Shown here: piece after piece, positions 52,958-61,995 of the stretch | Layout of the letters: every line of letters starts with the position of its first letter | How positions within the stretch are numbered: the stretch's first letter is position 1 | NCBI GenBank assembly: GCA_964527735.1 | Contig: CAZGPG010000018.1 | Span: 13,114 to 77,113 of the forward strand | From: JBEBVQ01 sp964527735 | GTDB taxonomy: Bacteria; Bacteroidota; Bacteroidia; Chitinophagales; Chitinophagaceae | Direction: 5' to 3' | DNA length: 64,000 bases | Made by a program: the position numbers and the translations under genes | Notes under the pieces: model-generated | Told to the model about the DNA's origin: nothing | Databases searched by the model: none | The model's input: the letters and a program-made list of their open reading frames with translations, nothing else

Positions 52958-53746
52958 ATGAAGCATTTACCGAATCTGCTTACGCTTACCAATCTGTTCT
53001 TTGGCTGCATCGCTGTTGTGTTCATACTGGATGCACAGCCCTTTCAGGTACTGATCAACGGAGAATATTATTACGTTACCGGTACGGAGCGCGCTTATTG
53101 GGGAGCGGTCTTTATCGGTCTTGCTGCAGTCTGCGATCTGCTTGATGGCTTTACGGCAAGGGCATTACAAATATATTCTCCGATCGGGAAGGACCTGGAC
53201 TCGCTGGCCGATGTGGTATCTTTTGGCGTGGCGCCGTCTATGATCCTCTTCAAAATGCTGTGGGCTGCCTGGATGCTGGGAGAAGACGCGTTCGATGTTT
53301 CCATGCTCGCTATGTCGCCGGCCTTCCTGGTTGCCTGTTTTGCTGCATTGCGCCTGGCGCGTTTCAATGTAAGCCCTGCGAAAGGGAGTGGCTTTACAGG
53401 AATGCCGGTACCTGCGGTAGGGCTGCTGGTGGCCTCGTTCCCCCTTGTCAATTTCTATAATCCATACGGAACCGGCATGTGGCTTCAGGATAAATGGACG
53501 ATTTACGTGATTATTGGCCTGCTTTGCTGGCTCATGGTATCCCGGATCCCGTTCTTTAAACTCATGCCTTCCAGATGGAGTATGGCACATCTGTGGCCCA
53601 GAATCATTCTTGTAGCGGCTGGAATTGCAGCGCTTCCCATACTGGGTGCGGCTGCCGTGCCGTTGGTTTTTATGCTGTATATCCTGCTTTCGCTGGTGTA
53701 CCGGGAGCCGGCATCAATTTCTCCCGAAGAGAATGCCGCAGCATGA
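52958..53746 (+). CDS. pssA: CDP-diacylglycerol-serine O-phosphatidyltransferase
   Basis: 262 residues, multi-pass membrane protein. The CDP-alcohol phosphotransferase motif is complete: D-LL-DG-FT-AR, then 8 residues, G-KDL-D-SLA-D (about residues 50-75). N-terminal MKHLPNLLTLTNLFFGC is typical of PssA. It joins CDP-diacylglycerol and serine to give phosphatidylserine, the route to phosphatidylethanolamine. Further helices follow to residue about 250. It lies upstream of purS (40 bases) and may be co-transcribed with purS and rsmI. Confidence 0.94.
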   Translation: MKHLPNLLTLTNLFFGCIAVVFILDAQPFQVLINGEYYYVTGTERAYWGAVFIGLAAVCDLLDGFTARALQIYSPIGKDLDSLADVVSFGVAPSMILFKMLWAAWMLGEDAFDVSMLAMSPAFLVACFAALRLARFNVSPAKGSGFTGMPVPAVGLLVASFPLVNFYNPYGTGMWLQDKWTIYVIIGLLCWLMVSRIPFFKLMPSRWSMAHLWPRIILVAAGIAALPILGAAAVPLVFMLYILLSLVYREPASISPEENAAA

Positions 53747-53786
53747 TTACCTTTGCACCCAAGCATCATACAAAAATCTTCCCAGC

Positions 53787-54038
53787 ATGACCTACATAGC
53801 TCATATTAATATAATGCCGCTCAAAGAATTGCTCGATCCGCAGGGAAAGGCAGTCAACAGCAGCCTGCACAACCTGGGGCTGAGCCAGGTGCGGAATGTG
53901 CGTATCGGAAAGCACATTACCCTGCATATAGAAGCGGCCGGCCGCGAAGAAGCTGAAACGATCGCAACGGAAGCCTGTAAAAAATTGCTGGCTAACCCTG
54001 TGATGGAGTCGTTCGACTTTACGCTGACGGAAGCATAG
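53787..54038 (+). CDS. purS: Phosphoribosylformylglycinamidine synthase subunit PurS
   Basis: 83 residues from ATG at 53787; a longer frame from 53625 runs inside pssA and is not the gene. The small PurS fold shows in YIAHINIMPLKELLDPQGKAV, SLHNLGLSQVRNVRIGKHI and the C-terminal CKKLLANPVMESFDF. PurS bridges PurQ and PurL in the fourth step of purine synthesis (FGAR to FGAM). Five bases separate it from rsmI. Confidence 0.92.
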   Translation: MTYIAHINIMPLKELLDPQGKAVNSSLHNLGLSQVRNVRIGKHITLHIEAAGREEAETIATEACKKLLANPVMESFDFTLTEA

Positions 54039-54043
54039 CCGTT

Positions 54044-54712
54044 ATGCATCTTTACCTGATACCATCGCCTGTCGGAAACCTGGGGGATATCACCTACCGG
54101 GCGGTAGAGGTATTGAAAAATGCGGATGGTATTCTTTGCGAAGACACACGTACCAGTAGTGTATTGCTGCGGCATTATGGGATACAGAAACCACTGACGC
54201 CGTATCATCAGCATAATGAACATAAGATACTGCCGCTGCTCATCAGCCGGCTGCAGGAGGGGCAGACGCTTGCATTACTCACAGATGCAGGTACGCCGGG
54301 CATATCGGATCCGGGCTTTTTAGTGGTGCGGGAATGTATCCGGCATGAGATTCCCATAACATGTCTGCCCGGCGCTACGGCGTTTGTGCCGGCATTGGTG
54401 CAGTCGGGGATCCCGTGTAACCGCTTCGTGTTCGAAGGCTTTCTGCCGTTAAAAAAAGGGCGCCAGACCATGCTGGCCAAATTAGCAGCGGAAGAGCGTA
54501 CGATCGTATTATACGAATCCCCGCACCGCTTGGTAAAGACATTGCATGAGCTTGCGAAAGTATGTGGCGAAGACCGTCCTGCCGCCGTCTGCCGGGAGCT
54601 AACCAAGATGTTTGAAGAAACCCGCAAGGCCGCTTTATCGGAGCTGGCCGCCTGGTACGAAGCACATCCGCCCAAAGGAGAGATTGTGATCGTGGTAGCG
54701 GGGAAGGAATAA
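54044..54712 (+). CDS. rsmI: 16S rRNA (cytidine1402-2'-O)-methyltransferase RsmI
   Basis: 222 residues. Family signatures: LIPSPVGNLGDITYRAVEVL, CEDTRTSSVLLRHY, LLTDAGTPGISDPGF, LPGATAFVPALVQSGIP and VLYESPHRLVKTL. It methylates the ribose of C1402 in 16S rRNA with S-adenosylmethionine in the cytoplasm, tuning decoding. It is somewhat shorter than the enterobacterial form (about 286), as is common in this group, and lacks the C-terminal extension. Close to purS; probably in one transcript with pssA-purS. Confidence 0.95.
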   Translation: MHLYLIPSPVGNLGDITYRAVEVLKNADGILCEDTRTSSVLLRHYGIQKPLTPYHQHNEHKILPLLISRLQEGQTLALLTDAGTPGISDPGFLVVRECIRHEIPITCLPGATAFVPALVQSGIPCNRFVFEGFLPLKKGRQTMLAKLAAEERTIVLYESPHRLVKTLHELAKVCGEDRPAAVCRELTKMFEETRKAALSELAAWYEAHPPKGEIVIVVAGKE

Positions 54713-54724
54713 GTATGTGCGGAA

Positions 54725-54755
54725 TTTGCAAATCCCCCTGTTCGCCCTAACTTGC
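54725..54755 (+). promoter_or_regulatory. Probable promoter of priA
   Basis: TTTG (54725-54728), a 19-base spacer and TAACTTGC (54748-54755), which differs from TAnnTTTGC by one missing T. The start codon at 54763 lies only eight bases after it, so the mRNA would have almost no leader. Confidence 0.45.
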
Positions 54756-54762
54756 GACGATC

Positions 54763-57222
54763 ATGCAGCAAACGCAACGTTTCGCAGATGTTATATTGCC
54801 ACTTAATCTGCCCAGGCCGCTTACTTATGGGATTCCTGCGGAAATGCAGGGATTGCTGCTGCCGGGTATGCGCGTGGAAGTATCGCTGGGCCGTAATAAA
54901 CAGTATGCCGGTATTGTTGTCCGCGTACATGATGATCAGCCCGAAGCCTATCAGGTAAAACCCATCCGGAATATACTCGACGATATACCTGTAGTGAATG
55001 ATATCCAGCTCCGCTTCTGGAGCTGGATCGCAGATTATTACCTGGCTACACCCGGGGAAGTGATGCAGGCGGCTTTGCCGGCCCATCTGAAGCTTGCAGG
55101 AGAAACACGGCTGCAATGGATGCCGCAGCATGAAGATGTGCTGTATGAATGGAGCCTGGAAACAGCTCCTGCGGCGGAATTGCTGGAACAAAAGCAGGAA
55201 ATGACGTTGAGCGAACTGCGTGGTCTTGTCGGGCAGCGCGCCCTTTCGCAGGTGATCTATGAATTGCTGGAGCAGGAAGTGGCGGTCATCAACGATGCTC
55301 TTGAAACGGCCTATCGTCCCCGCAAAGAACGGATCATCCGTCTTGCGCCGGAGTATAGCGACGAGCAAGCGCTTTCTTCCCTGTTCGATACATTGCAGCG
55401 CGCACCCAAACAGCTTGAGCTGCTCATGGCGTATATACAGCTTTCCATGCAGCATCATTATGTGCGCCAGGCAGACCTGCTGGAGCGTACGTCTGCCAAT
55501 GCCGCTCAGATAAAGGCTCTGGCGGAGAAAGGCATATTTATTATAGAAGAAAGAGTAGCAGACCGGCTTCTTTATACCGGAAACGATGAGGCGCGTGCCA
55601 TTGTCTTCACGCCTGCGCAGCAGGTTGCTTACGATCAGCTCAGCGAAAGACTGTCGGAGAAAAATGTAGCGCTGCTGCAGGGTGTTACCGGGAGCGGCAA
55701 AACATTGCTTTACATCCATAAGATCAGGGAATATCTTGCCGCAGGTAAGCAGGTTGTTTTTCTCCTGCCGGAAATAGGCCTTACCACACAGCTGGTGAGC
55801 CGCCTTTACGCCTATTTTGGCGAGGAACTGGGCGTGTACCATTCCCGCTTCAGCAATAATGAACGGGTAGAAATATGGGAGAAGGTGCAGCGTGGCGCTT
55901 ACCGGATCATCGCCGGTCCGCGCTCTGCATTGTGGCTTCCGTACCATAATCTCGGATTGATCGTTGTGGACGAAGAGCATGACGCTTCCTATAAGCAAAA
56001 AGAGCCGGCGCCCCGCTTTCACGCCCGGGATGCGGCTATATATCTGGCCGGCCTGCATGGCGCAAAAGTGATACTGGGATCTGCCACACCTTCTGTGGAA
56101 AGCCTTTATAATGCGCAACAGGAGAAGTATGCCCGCATATTATTGGAAGAGCGTTATCAGGGTGTGCGTATGCCCGCCATCGAATTAATCAATGCGGCAT
56201 CGCTGGCTGTTGCACGAACGCAGGGATTTACCCTGCTGACGCCGGAACTGCAGCAGGCGATAGCGGAAGCCCTGCAGCAAAAGAAACAGGTGATCCTTTT
56301 CCAGAACCGCCGGGGTTATGCGCCGTTCCAGCTCTGCACGGTATGCGGATGGGTGCCTCATTGTAAAAACTGTGCGGTATCACTTACCTATCATAAGATC
56401 ACGGATAAGCTGCATTGTCATTATTGCGGACTGAAGAGCGCTGTGATACACACCTGTCCTGCCTGCGGCGGCAACCGGCTGATCAGCAAAAGCTTCGGCA
56501 CCGAAAAAATAGAGGAGGAAGTGCGGCAGGCTTTCCCGCGTGCGCGCGTAGCACGTATGGATACCGACAGCCTGCGCGGCAAGGACAGTCTGGTACAACT
56601 GCTTGAAAAGCTGGAAAAACAGCGGATAGATATTCTTGTCGGTACCCAGATGGTAGTTAAAGGGCTCGACTTTGCCCAGGTTGCCCTGGTGGGTATCCTG
56701 AGCGCCGACAGCTTATTGAGTTATCCTGATTTCCGGGTGAATGAACGGGCTTTTCAGCTGATGGAGCAGGTAAGCGGCCGTGCCGGCAGAACGGATGGCG
56801 CCGGCCGTGTGCTGATCCAGGCATACAATATGCAGCATCCTGTGCTGAAGTGGGTGCAGGAGCACAATGTTGCGGCATTTTATGAACAGGAGATACGTGA
56901 ACGTGCGGAATTTTCTTATCCTCCTTTTGTACGTCTGATACGTGTGATCTTCAAACACCGGGATGAAACGGTAGCGGCAAGAGCTGCAGCGCACATGGCA
57001 GACGCACTGCAATCTATTGCGCACATAACCGTACAGGGGCCAGCGCCCGCATTGGTGGCCCGTGTGCGCAATCAGTATATACAGGAAGTGTTGATCAAAT
57101 GTTCCAGAGATGTACAGGTTTTACACCAGGCGAAATCACTGATCCGCGAACGCCGGCAGCAGATCACCCATATGAAAGGTTTTTCGGCCGTGCAGATATT
57201 GCCGGATGTGGATCCGGTATAA
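54763..57222 (+). CDS. priA: Primosomal protein N' (replication restart helicase PriA)
   Basis: 819 residues. An N-terminal 3'-DNA-binding domain (RFADVILPLNLPRPLTYGIP) is followed by helicase motifs: Walker A GVTGSGKT (307-314), motif II DEEH (403-406) with DASYKQ, and later motifs (GLDFAQVALVGILSAD; QVSGRAGRT). The two zinc-binding clusters lie between the helicase parts (about 525-572: CTVCGWVPHCKNC and CHYCGLKS...CPACGG). PriA unwinds DNA at stalled forks and reloads the replicative helicase. A possible near-leaderless promoter precedes it; a GTAGAGACG-family repeat follows eight bases after the stop. Confidence 0.96.
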   Translation: MQQTQRFADVILPLNLPRPLTYGIPAEMQGLLLPGMRVEVSLGRNKQYAGIVVRVHDDQPEAYQVKPIRNILDDIPVVNDIQLRFWSWIADYYLATPGEVMQAALPAHLKLAGETRLQWMPQHEDVLYEWSLETAPAAELLEQKQEMTLSELRGLVGQRALSQVIYELLEQEVAVINDALETAYRPRKERIIRLAPEYSDEQALSSLFDTLQRAPKQLELLMAYIQLSMQHHYVRQADLLERTSANAAQIKALAEKGIFIIEERVADRLLYTGNDEARAIVFTPAQQVAYDQLSERLSEKNVALLQGVTGSGKTLLYIHKIREYLAAGKQVVFLLPEIGLTTQLVSRLYAYFGEELGVYHSRFSNNERVEIWEKVQRGAYRIIAGPRSALWLPYHNLGLIVVDEEHDASYKQKEPAPRFHARDAAIYLAGLHGAKVILGSATPSVESLYNAQQEKYARILLEERYQGVRMPAIELINAASLAVARTQGFTLLTPELQQAIAEALQQKKQVILFQNRRGYAPFQLCTVCGWVPHCKNCAVSLTYHKITDKLHCHYCGLKSAVIHTCPACGGNRLISKSFGTEKIEEEVRQAFPRARVARMDTDSLRGKDSLVQLLEKLEKQRIDILVGTQMVVKGLDFAQVALVGILSADSLLSYPDFRVNERAFQLMEQVSGRAGRTDGAGRVLIQAYNMQHPVLKWVQEHNVAAFYEQEIRERAEFSYPPFVRLIRVIFKHRDETVAARAAAHMADALQSIAHITVQGPAPALVARVRNQYIQEVLIKCSRDVQVLHQAKSLIRERRQQITHMKGFSAVQILPDVDPV

Positions 57223-57230
57223 TCAACCGC

Positions 57231-57316
57231 CGTAGAGACGCGTAGAGACGTAGCATGCTACGTCTCCATCATATCCGTCATGGTACAAGGGAGACGCGAC
57301 GCATCGCGTCTCTACG
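57231..57316. repeat. Composite palindromic repeat (GTAGAGACG family) between convergent genes
   Basis: Outer arms CGTAGAGACGCG (57231-57242) and CGCGTCTCTACG (57305-57316) enclose two hairpins: GAGACGTAGCA/TGCTACGTCTC (57245-57266) and GAGACGCGA-CGCA-TCGCGTCTC (57291-57312). It starts eight bases after priA and includes the stop codon of the membrane-protein gene (TAG at 57314-57312). A bidirectional terminator or REP-like role fits. Confidence 0.85.
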
Positions 57317-58418
57317 ATGATACCCGTTTCCGGGTATTTTTCTGTGTTTGTGCCCGTGCTGTGGCATTTGTTGCCGGCTGTGGCTGCTGCGCCTGTTGCG
57401 GCTGTTTCACGAAACGTTCTTTCAGGGATTTCCCGATGCCGATCACTGAGGTATAGTTGAGCGGCAGCTCCAGCAACACATGCAGGTAACTGAGAAAGAA
57501 CAGCCATAAAAGCCCGAGCGTGTAGTTGTATATATACAGGCTGATGCTGATCACCCAGAAAATGATCACAATCGCAAACCGGGTCTTCGGTACTTTATGC
57601 CACTGTATCACACGGGTTTTGGAAAACCAGTTCAGATAATGATACGTATAGGCGAAAGCGATGAACCGCGCCATCAGGATGCCTGTCTTGGAGTGGAATA
57701 CTTCATTCAGCCAGTAAGCCATATTGGTGCCTTCCTTCTGATAGCCGAAAAAGCTCACCAGCGACTGGATGTGCATCTGAAAAAATCCTACACCCTGTTC
57801 TCCCCCGATGTAGGCATTTCTGCCATAATCGGTCACCTGGAAGAATATGGTATCCGGGTAGACATTAAACAACAATACAGGACATAACACCAGGATCACA
57901 ACCGATAAAACACCCAGACGGCTTTTGCTCTTCAGCGCTCCGTAGAGCATAAACAGGCCGGTGAATATATATACATGCACCAGCGTGGGCAGAAATACCG
58001 AAAGGAAAAGCCAGAAATGCGAAGAAAGCTGTGAAGTGACTATGATAAGAAAAATGCCTGCAATCCGGTAAAACGTATTTTTTACCAGCACAAATACTAA
58101 AGACGACAACAAAGCGACCCATGCGAGTTGGGTATTGAACTGGGCAGGGATCTCTATCTCAAGCCGGTATACGGAATTGAAGAAGGTGATGGACACCAGC
58201 ACGCCAATGATCAGCAGGAACAAGGCATCGTACCTGCCTTTGGTATAATAATTACGGTCATGCAGCCAGGATATTTCCGTCAGGTAGTGCATGGGCCCGA
58301 GTATGGCGTAGCTGAACAGGAATAACTCGAAAGGTATCATTACAGCTACACAACATGAGACCAGCATTAAGCCGATATTCACCGCATCAATCCGTTCGGT
58401 AGCAGATAGTTTTGTCAT
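57312..58418 (-). CDS. Conserved multi-pass membrane protein of unknown function
   Basis: 368 residues. At least eight hydrophobic helices are spread over about residues 13-340 (IGLMLVSCCVAVMIPFELFLF, ALFLLIIGVLVSITFF, FAIVIIFWVISISLYIY, LLWLFFLSYLHVLLELPL). HDRNYY and YHYLNWFSK are polar motifs between helices. I do not recognise the family with certainty. The C-terminal tail (about 340-368) is Gln/Pro/Ala-rich and basic, of low complexity, and its stop codon comes from the palindromic repeat, so the tail may have been remodelled by the repeat. The two neighbours are unrelated in function. Confidence 0.85.
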   Translation of the reverse strand: MTKLSATERIDAVNIGLMLVSCCVAVMIPFELFLFSYAILGPMHYLTEISWLHDRNYYTKGRYDALFLLIIGVLVSITFFNSVYRLEIEIPAQFNTQLAWVALLSSLVFVLVKNTFYRIAGIFLIIVTSQLSSHFWLFLSVFLPTLVHVYIFTGLFMLYGALKSKSRLGVLSVVILVLCPVLLFNVYPDTIFFQVTDYGRNAYIGGEQGVGFFQMHIQSLVSFFGYQKEGTNMAYWLNEVFHSKTGILMARFIAFAYTYHYLNWFSKTRVIQWHKVPKTRFAIVIIFWVISISLYIYNYTLGLLWLFFLSYLHVLLELPLNYTSVIGIGKSLKERFVKQPQQAQQPQPATNATARAQTQKNTRKRVSS

Positions 58419-58562
58419 AATGGAATTTTGATTTACCCCATCCCGGTAGTGTGACTAAGTTAATAAATAATACAAACGCGATCATCGCAGTCCACATTTG
58501 CCTGACCATCAAAGGTATTCAGTTTTTTTCACTCATGCGGTTATAGCGCGGTTAAATTATAA

Positions 58563-59579
58563 CTATCTGCCTTTGAACACAATCCCCAGGCCAGGCCCCG
58601 GACTAATGCTGATGACGCCGTCTTCGAACTTCAGCCCTTCAGCTACATCTTCTTTCAGCAGCAGAGGCCCGTCGGCATCCGCTTCATCCGCAAGCGGCAT
58701 CAGGTGTGCCAGGGCTGCGGTGCCGACCGTACTTTCGCACATGGAGCCGAGCATCACTTTCAGGCCAAGCTGCCGGGCTTCCCGTATCATCCGCAGGGCG
58801 GGTGTGATGCCTCCGCATTTGGTAAGCTTGATATTAATGCCGTGAAATCCTCCGGCACAGGCCGCCACATCTTTTTCTTCCACACAGCTTTCGTCTGCAA
58901 AGAGCGGGATAGGCGCATCTTTTTTCAATACCTGCATCGCTTCGGTTTCTGTTTTTGGGAGCGGTTGTTCGAGCAGCGTTACGCCAAGTCTTGCCAGCTC
59001 CGGCAAGAGGCGTTTTGCGTCTTCAAAGCTTAGGCTTTCGTTGGCATCCACCCGGAAGATGGCGCTTGTATGGCGGCGCAATTGTTCGATGAGGCTGATG
59101 TCATCGGCTGTTTTTATTTTGATCTTATACACCGGCCAGGGATGGGCCAGCATTTTTTCCAGCATGATATCTGCCGCGTCACGTCCCAGCGTATAATCGG
59201 TCACGGGAGCGGCTCCGGATATGCCGAGCAGTTGGCTGAGCGGCATCCGGCGGAGTCGTGCAAACAAATCCCATCCGGCAATATCGAGCGCGGCAATGAG
59301 GAAATGCTGTCCCGGCAGCAGGTGGTGGAGAAAATGCCAGAAGCGTTGCGGATCGGTGAGGGCATACCGTTCGATCAGTTGTCGTTTGGCCTCCAGCATT
59401 TCCTGCATGGCGGTAACCGTTACCTGATAATAGCTGATAGCAGGCGCTTCTCCATATCCGCGGAGGTTCCCCATGCCCAGAGATACGATCAGTGTAGGCT
59501 GATGGGTTTTGGTTCCTTTGGCAATAGTAAACGGATATTCGAATGCCAGCTCAAAGGGATAGGAACGCAGTTGTAACAT
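58563..59579 (-). CDS. Dipeptide epimerase (L-Ala-D/L-Glu epimerase type, enolase superfamily)
   Basis: 338 residues. Enolase-superfamily layout: N-terminal capping domain (FTIAKGTKTHQPTLIVSL, GYGEAPAISYY), then a barrel with the KxK motif (Lys152/Lys154 in YKIKIK), metal ligands Asp178 (RVDANES), Glu204 (LLEQPL) and Asp229 (FADES), and the second catalytic Lys251 in NIKLTKCGG. The DxD motif (301-303, DADGPL) that holds the dipeptide's amino group is present. It interconverts L-Ala-L-Glu and L-Ala-D-Glu, probably in reuse of murein peptides; other dipeptides are possible. Confidence 0.93.
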   Translation of the reverse strand: MLQLRSYPFELAFEYPFTIAKGTKTHQPTLIVSLGMGNLRGYGEAPAISYYQVTVTAMQEMLEAKRQLIERYALTDPQRFWHFLHHLLPGQHFLIAALDIAGWDLFARLRRMPLSQLLGISGAAPVTDYTLGRDAADIMLEKMLAHPWPVYKIKIKTADDISLIEQLRRHTSAIFRVDANESLSFEDAKRLLPELARLGVTLLEQPLPKTETEAMQVLKKDAPIPLFADESCVEEKDVAACAGGFHGINIKLTKCGGITPALRMIREARQLGLKVMLGSMCESTVGTAALAHLMPLADEADADGPLLLKEDVAEGLKFEDGVISISPGPGLGIVFKGR

Positions 59580-59614
59580 GGGTTAAAGTTGCGATTATTT
59601 CCCGAAAGAAAAAT

Positions 59615-59661
59615 GTAGGGGCGAATTGAATTCGCCCTGAAGAATGTTCGCCCTGAAGCAT
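59615..59661. repeat. Short hairpin/direct-repeat element (GGGCGAAT family)
   Basis: GGGCGAAT-TGA-ATTCGCCC (59619-59637) is a perfect hairpin. The 12-mer TTCGCCCTGAAG occurs twice, 16 bases apart (59631-59642, 59647-59658). It resembles GTAGGGGCGAAT repeats that I recall from intergenic regions of many Bacteroidota. It lies between two minus-strand genes. Confidence 0.6.
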
Positions 59662-59699
59662 GAAGTACAGAGAAGAATAGTGATTTGACATTGAAGCTG

Positions 59700-60272
59700 T
59701 CAAATATGTGGCACGGAGCGTGTCAATTCCCCCCGTTCCCATTCACTGCGCAGAATACCAGTCATAACGAGGTCTTCGGGTATTCCATTAATCAGGCATC
59801 CTGCGCGGACGATGCCTTCCGTTTTTGCGCCGAGTTTTTGCGCCACGGTTGCGCTGCGTGTATTGCGGACCGCAAAGTGTAGTTCTACCTTGTTAAGATT
59901 CAGTTTTTGAAACAGGAAGTCGAGGAAGCGCCGGGCAGACCTTATTATAATTCCCTTCCCTTCAAAGTCTTTGGCAATCCAATATCCGATCTGTGCTCTT
60001 TTTAATTCCTGATCCCAGTTGTGCATCCCTATACCGCCGATGATCTCCCGGTTGCGAAAAATGCCCAATGTCAGCGACTGCTGGGTATTGATATCCTGTA
60101 ATGACTGCTGTATAAACTGCAGGGAATGCTCCTGTTTTGTAGTGCGGTCTACCCAGCCCAGCCAGGTCCTCAGGTGCGCTCTGGATTCGCTGATTACGTG
60201 AAACAATGCTGCTGCATCATCCGGATGGTACGTGCGGAGCAACAATTCATCATCTATCAGGATGGAAACCAT
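59700..60272 (-). CDS. GNAT-family N-acetyltransferase (RimJ/RimL type)
   Basis: 190 residues. The GNAT fold is seen in LLRTYHPDDAAALFHVISESR, SLTLGIFRNREIIGGIGMHNWD, the acetyl-CoA-binding region RAQIGYWIAKDFEGKGIIIRSARRFL and KVELHFAVRNTRSATVAQKLGAKTEGIVR. Relatives acetylate ribosomal protein N-termini or small molecules; the substrate cannot be read from the sequence. It is followed on the minus strand by a repeat element and preceded by purH (12 bases), so it may be in the purH transcript. Confidence 0.92.
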   Translation of the reverse strand: MVSILIDDELLLRTYHPDDAAALFHVISESRAHLRTWLGWVDRTTKQEHSLQFIQQSLQDINTQQSLTLGIFRNREIIGGIGMHNWDQELKRAQIGYWIAKDFEGKGIIIRSARRFLDFLFQKLNLNKVELHFAVRNTRSATVAQKLGAKTEGIVRAGCLINGIPEDLVMTGILRSEWERGELTRSVPHI

Positions 60273-60284
60273 AAGCCATATAAC

Positions 60285-61805
60285 TTAGTGTCTGAAATGC
60301 CGGATCTTTGTCATTACCATGGCCATGCCGTGCTCTTTACAGAAAGCGATGGAATCGTTGTCCCTTACCGATCCGCCGGGTTGTATCACCGCCATGATAC
60401 CTGCTTCATGAGCCATACGCACACAGTCGTCAAACGGGAAGAAGGCATCCGAGGCCATCACGGCGCCGTCTGTTGTAAATCCCGACTGGCGGGCTTTTTC
60501 GAGCGACTGGCGCAGGGCGTCTATCCGGCTTGTCTGTCCGCATCCTTTCCCGATCAGCTGCCGGTTTTTAACCAGTGCGATAGCGTTCGATTTCAGGTGC
60601 TTGCAGATAATATTGGCAAACAGCAGATCATTCTTTTCTGTCTCCGAACATGCGCGGCCGCCGGCTTCCGTCCAGGTTTCATAGTTGCCGGGGTCTGCAT
60701 CCTGCACCAGCACGCCATTGAGGATGCGCTTATACTCCTGTGCCGGCCGGAAGAGTTGTTTTTGCTGCAGTAGTATCCGGTTCTTTTTGCTCTTCAGCAA
60801 CTGAAGGGCATCTTCATCGAATGCAGGCGCAATCAGGATCTCAAAAAACAACTCATTGATCTTGGCGGCAACGGCCAGGTTCACGGTCTGGTTGGTGATC
60901 AGTACACCGCCGAATGCACTTTCCGGGTCGCCTGCCAGTGCGGCTTCCCAGGCAGCCGTTATATCATCCTGTATGGCTATGCCGCAAACATTGGTATGTT
61001 TGATGATCGCAAATGCAGCCGCTTCCGGTTCAAATTCTGCTATGAGCTGCACCGCAGCATCGGTATCCACCAGGTTGTTGTACGAAAGCTCTTTCCCATT
61101 CAGCTTTTCAAACAATTCCTCAATATCTCCGTAAAATGCCGCCGTCTGGTGGGGGTTTTCGCCATAGCGAAGGGGTTGTTTATGAGCAGCCGACAACTGG
61201 AAGCTGTCTGAACCATTATTCCCGTTAAAATAACCGGCGATCGCTACATCGTAATGAGCGCATTCCGTGAAAGCCGCTGCGGCAAATCGTTTCCGTTCTT
61301 CAAGAGATGTTTCGCCATTTTGCTTTTCCAGTACGTCCAACAGCGTGCCATATTGGTTGCGCGAAGCGACAATACATACATCTTTAAAGTTTTTTGCCGC
61401 CGCCCGTATCAGGGAAACGCCGCCAATATCCACTTTCTCAACGATCGCTGCTTCATCATTCGTTGATGCCACCGTTTCTTCAAAAGGATACAGATCAACG
61501 ATCACCAGGTCAAACAGGGGGATCTCGTATTCCTGTATATGCTGTTGATCGGCAGGCAGGTCGCGGCGGGCAAGAATGCCGCCAAATACTTTCGGATGAA
61601 GGGTTTTTACGCGGCCGCCCAGGATGGACGGGTAGCCGGTCACATCTTCCACAGCTGTACAGGGGATACCCAGCTGTTCAATAAAGGACTGTGTGCCACC
61701 AGTGGAATATATGCTGATGTTCAGCTCATGCAGTTTGCGCACTACCGGCTCGAGGCCATCTTTATAAAATACAGAGATAAGCGCAGATTTTATAGTGCGG
61801 TTCAT
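60285..61805 (-). CDS. purH: Bifunctional AICAR formyltransferase / IMP cyclohydrolase
   Basis: 506 residues from the ATG with codon 61805-61803 (MNRTIKSALISVFYKDG); an earlier frame to 61874 adds 23 residues of unrelated sequence. IMP cyclohydrolase (MGS-like) domain about 1-150: YSTGGTQSFIEQLGIPC, GYPSILGGRVKTLHPKVFGGIL. Formyltransferase domain after it: LRYGENPHQTAAFYG, IIKHTNVCGIA, SDAFFPFDDCVRMAHEAGI, PGGSVRDNDSIAFC and the end MAMVMTKIRHFRH. It carries out the last two steps to IMP in the cytoplasm. Confidence 0.96.
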   Translation of the reverse strand: MNRTIKSALISVFYKDGLEPVVRKLHELNISIYSTGGTQSFIEQLGIPCTAVEDVTGYPSILGGRVKTLHPKVFGGILARRDLPADQQHIQEYEIPLFDLVIVDLYPFEETVASTNDEAAIVEKVDIGGVSLIRAAAKNFKDVCIVASRNQYGTLLDVLEKQNGETSLEERKRFAAAAFTECAHYDVAIAGYFNGNNGSDSFQLSAAHKQPLRYGENPHQTAAFYGDIEELFEKLNGKELSYNNLVDTDAAVQLIAEFEPEAAAFAIIKHTNVCGIAIQDDITAAWEAALAGDPESAFGGVLITNQTVNLAVAAKINELFFEILIAPAFDEDALQLLKSKKNRILLQQKQLFRPAQEYKRILNGVLVQDADPGNYETWTEAGGRACSETEKNDLLFANIICKHLKSNAIALVKNRQLIGKGCGQTSRIDALRQSLEKARQSGFTTDGAVMASDAFFPFDDCVRMAHEAGIMAVIQPGGSVRDNDSIAFCKEHGMAMVMTKIRHFRH

Positions 61806-61965
61806 AGCAGCGTGATGTTGTGTATTAGCGGGCGAAGATAGACCATTTGGCGGTTTTGACATAGAGGTATGCATATAGATGCCTGCATGTCTTTGAATGA
61901 TATGTAAAAAGGTATGAATCTTTATTTATTCTTTTGTCTGAAATCATCAAGCCGTCGATTTTCCC

Positions 61966-61973
61966 TATTTTTG
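61966..61973 (+). promoter_or_regulatory. -7 element of a probable dxs promoter
   Basis: TATTTTTG fits TAnnTTTG, 23 bases before the start at 61996, in the gap between divergent purH and dxs. A -33 TTG at the right distance was not found, so the call is weak. Confidence 0.4.
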
Positions 61974-61995
61974 AAGGTTTTCAAACATAGTGTGC

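Noticed and set aside
53625..53786. Longer start for purS inside pssA
   Set aside because: PurS proteins are about 80 residues; the ATG at 53787 gives that length, and the extension is only the other frame of pssA.
54208..56118. 636-codon open frame on the minus strand, antisense to rsmI and priA
   Set aside because: Its translation has no recognisable domain, and both plus-strand genes are clear, full-length housekeeping genes. Long antisense frames arise easily from codon bias here.
60285..61805. purH and purS as parts of one purine operon
   Set aside because: They are on opposite strands, more than 6 kb apart, with unrelated genes between, so no operon is indicated.
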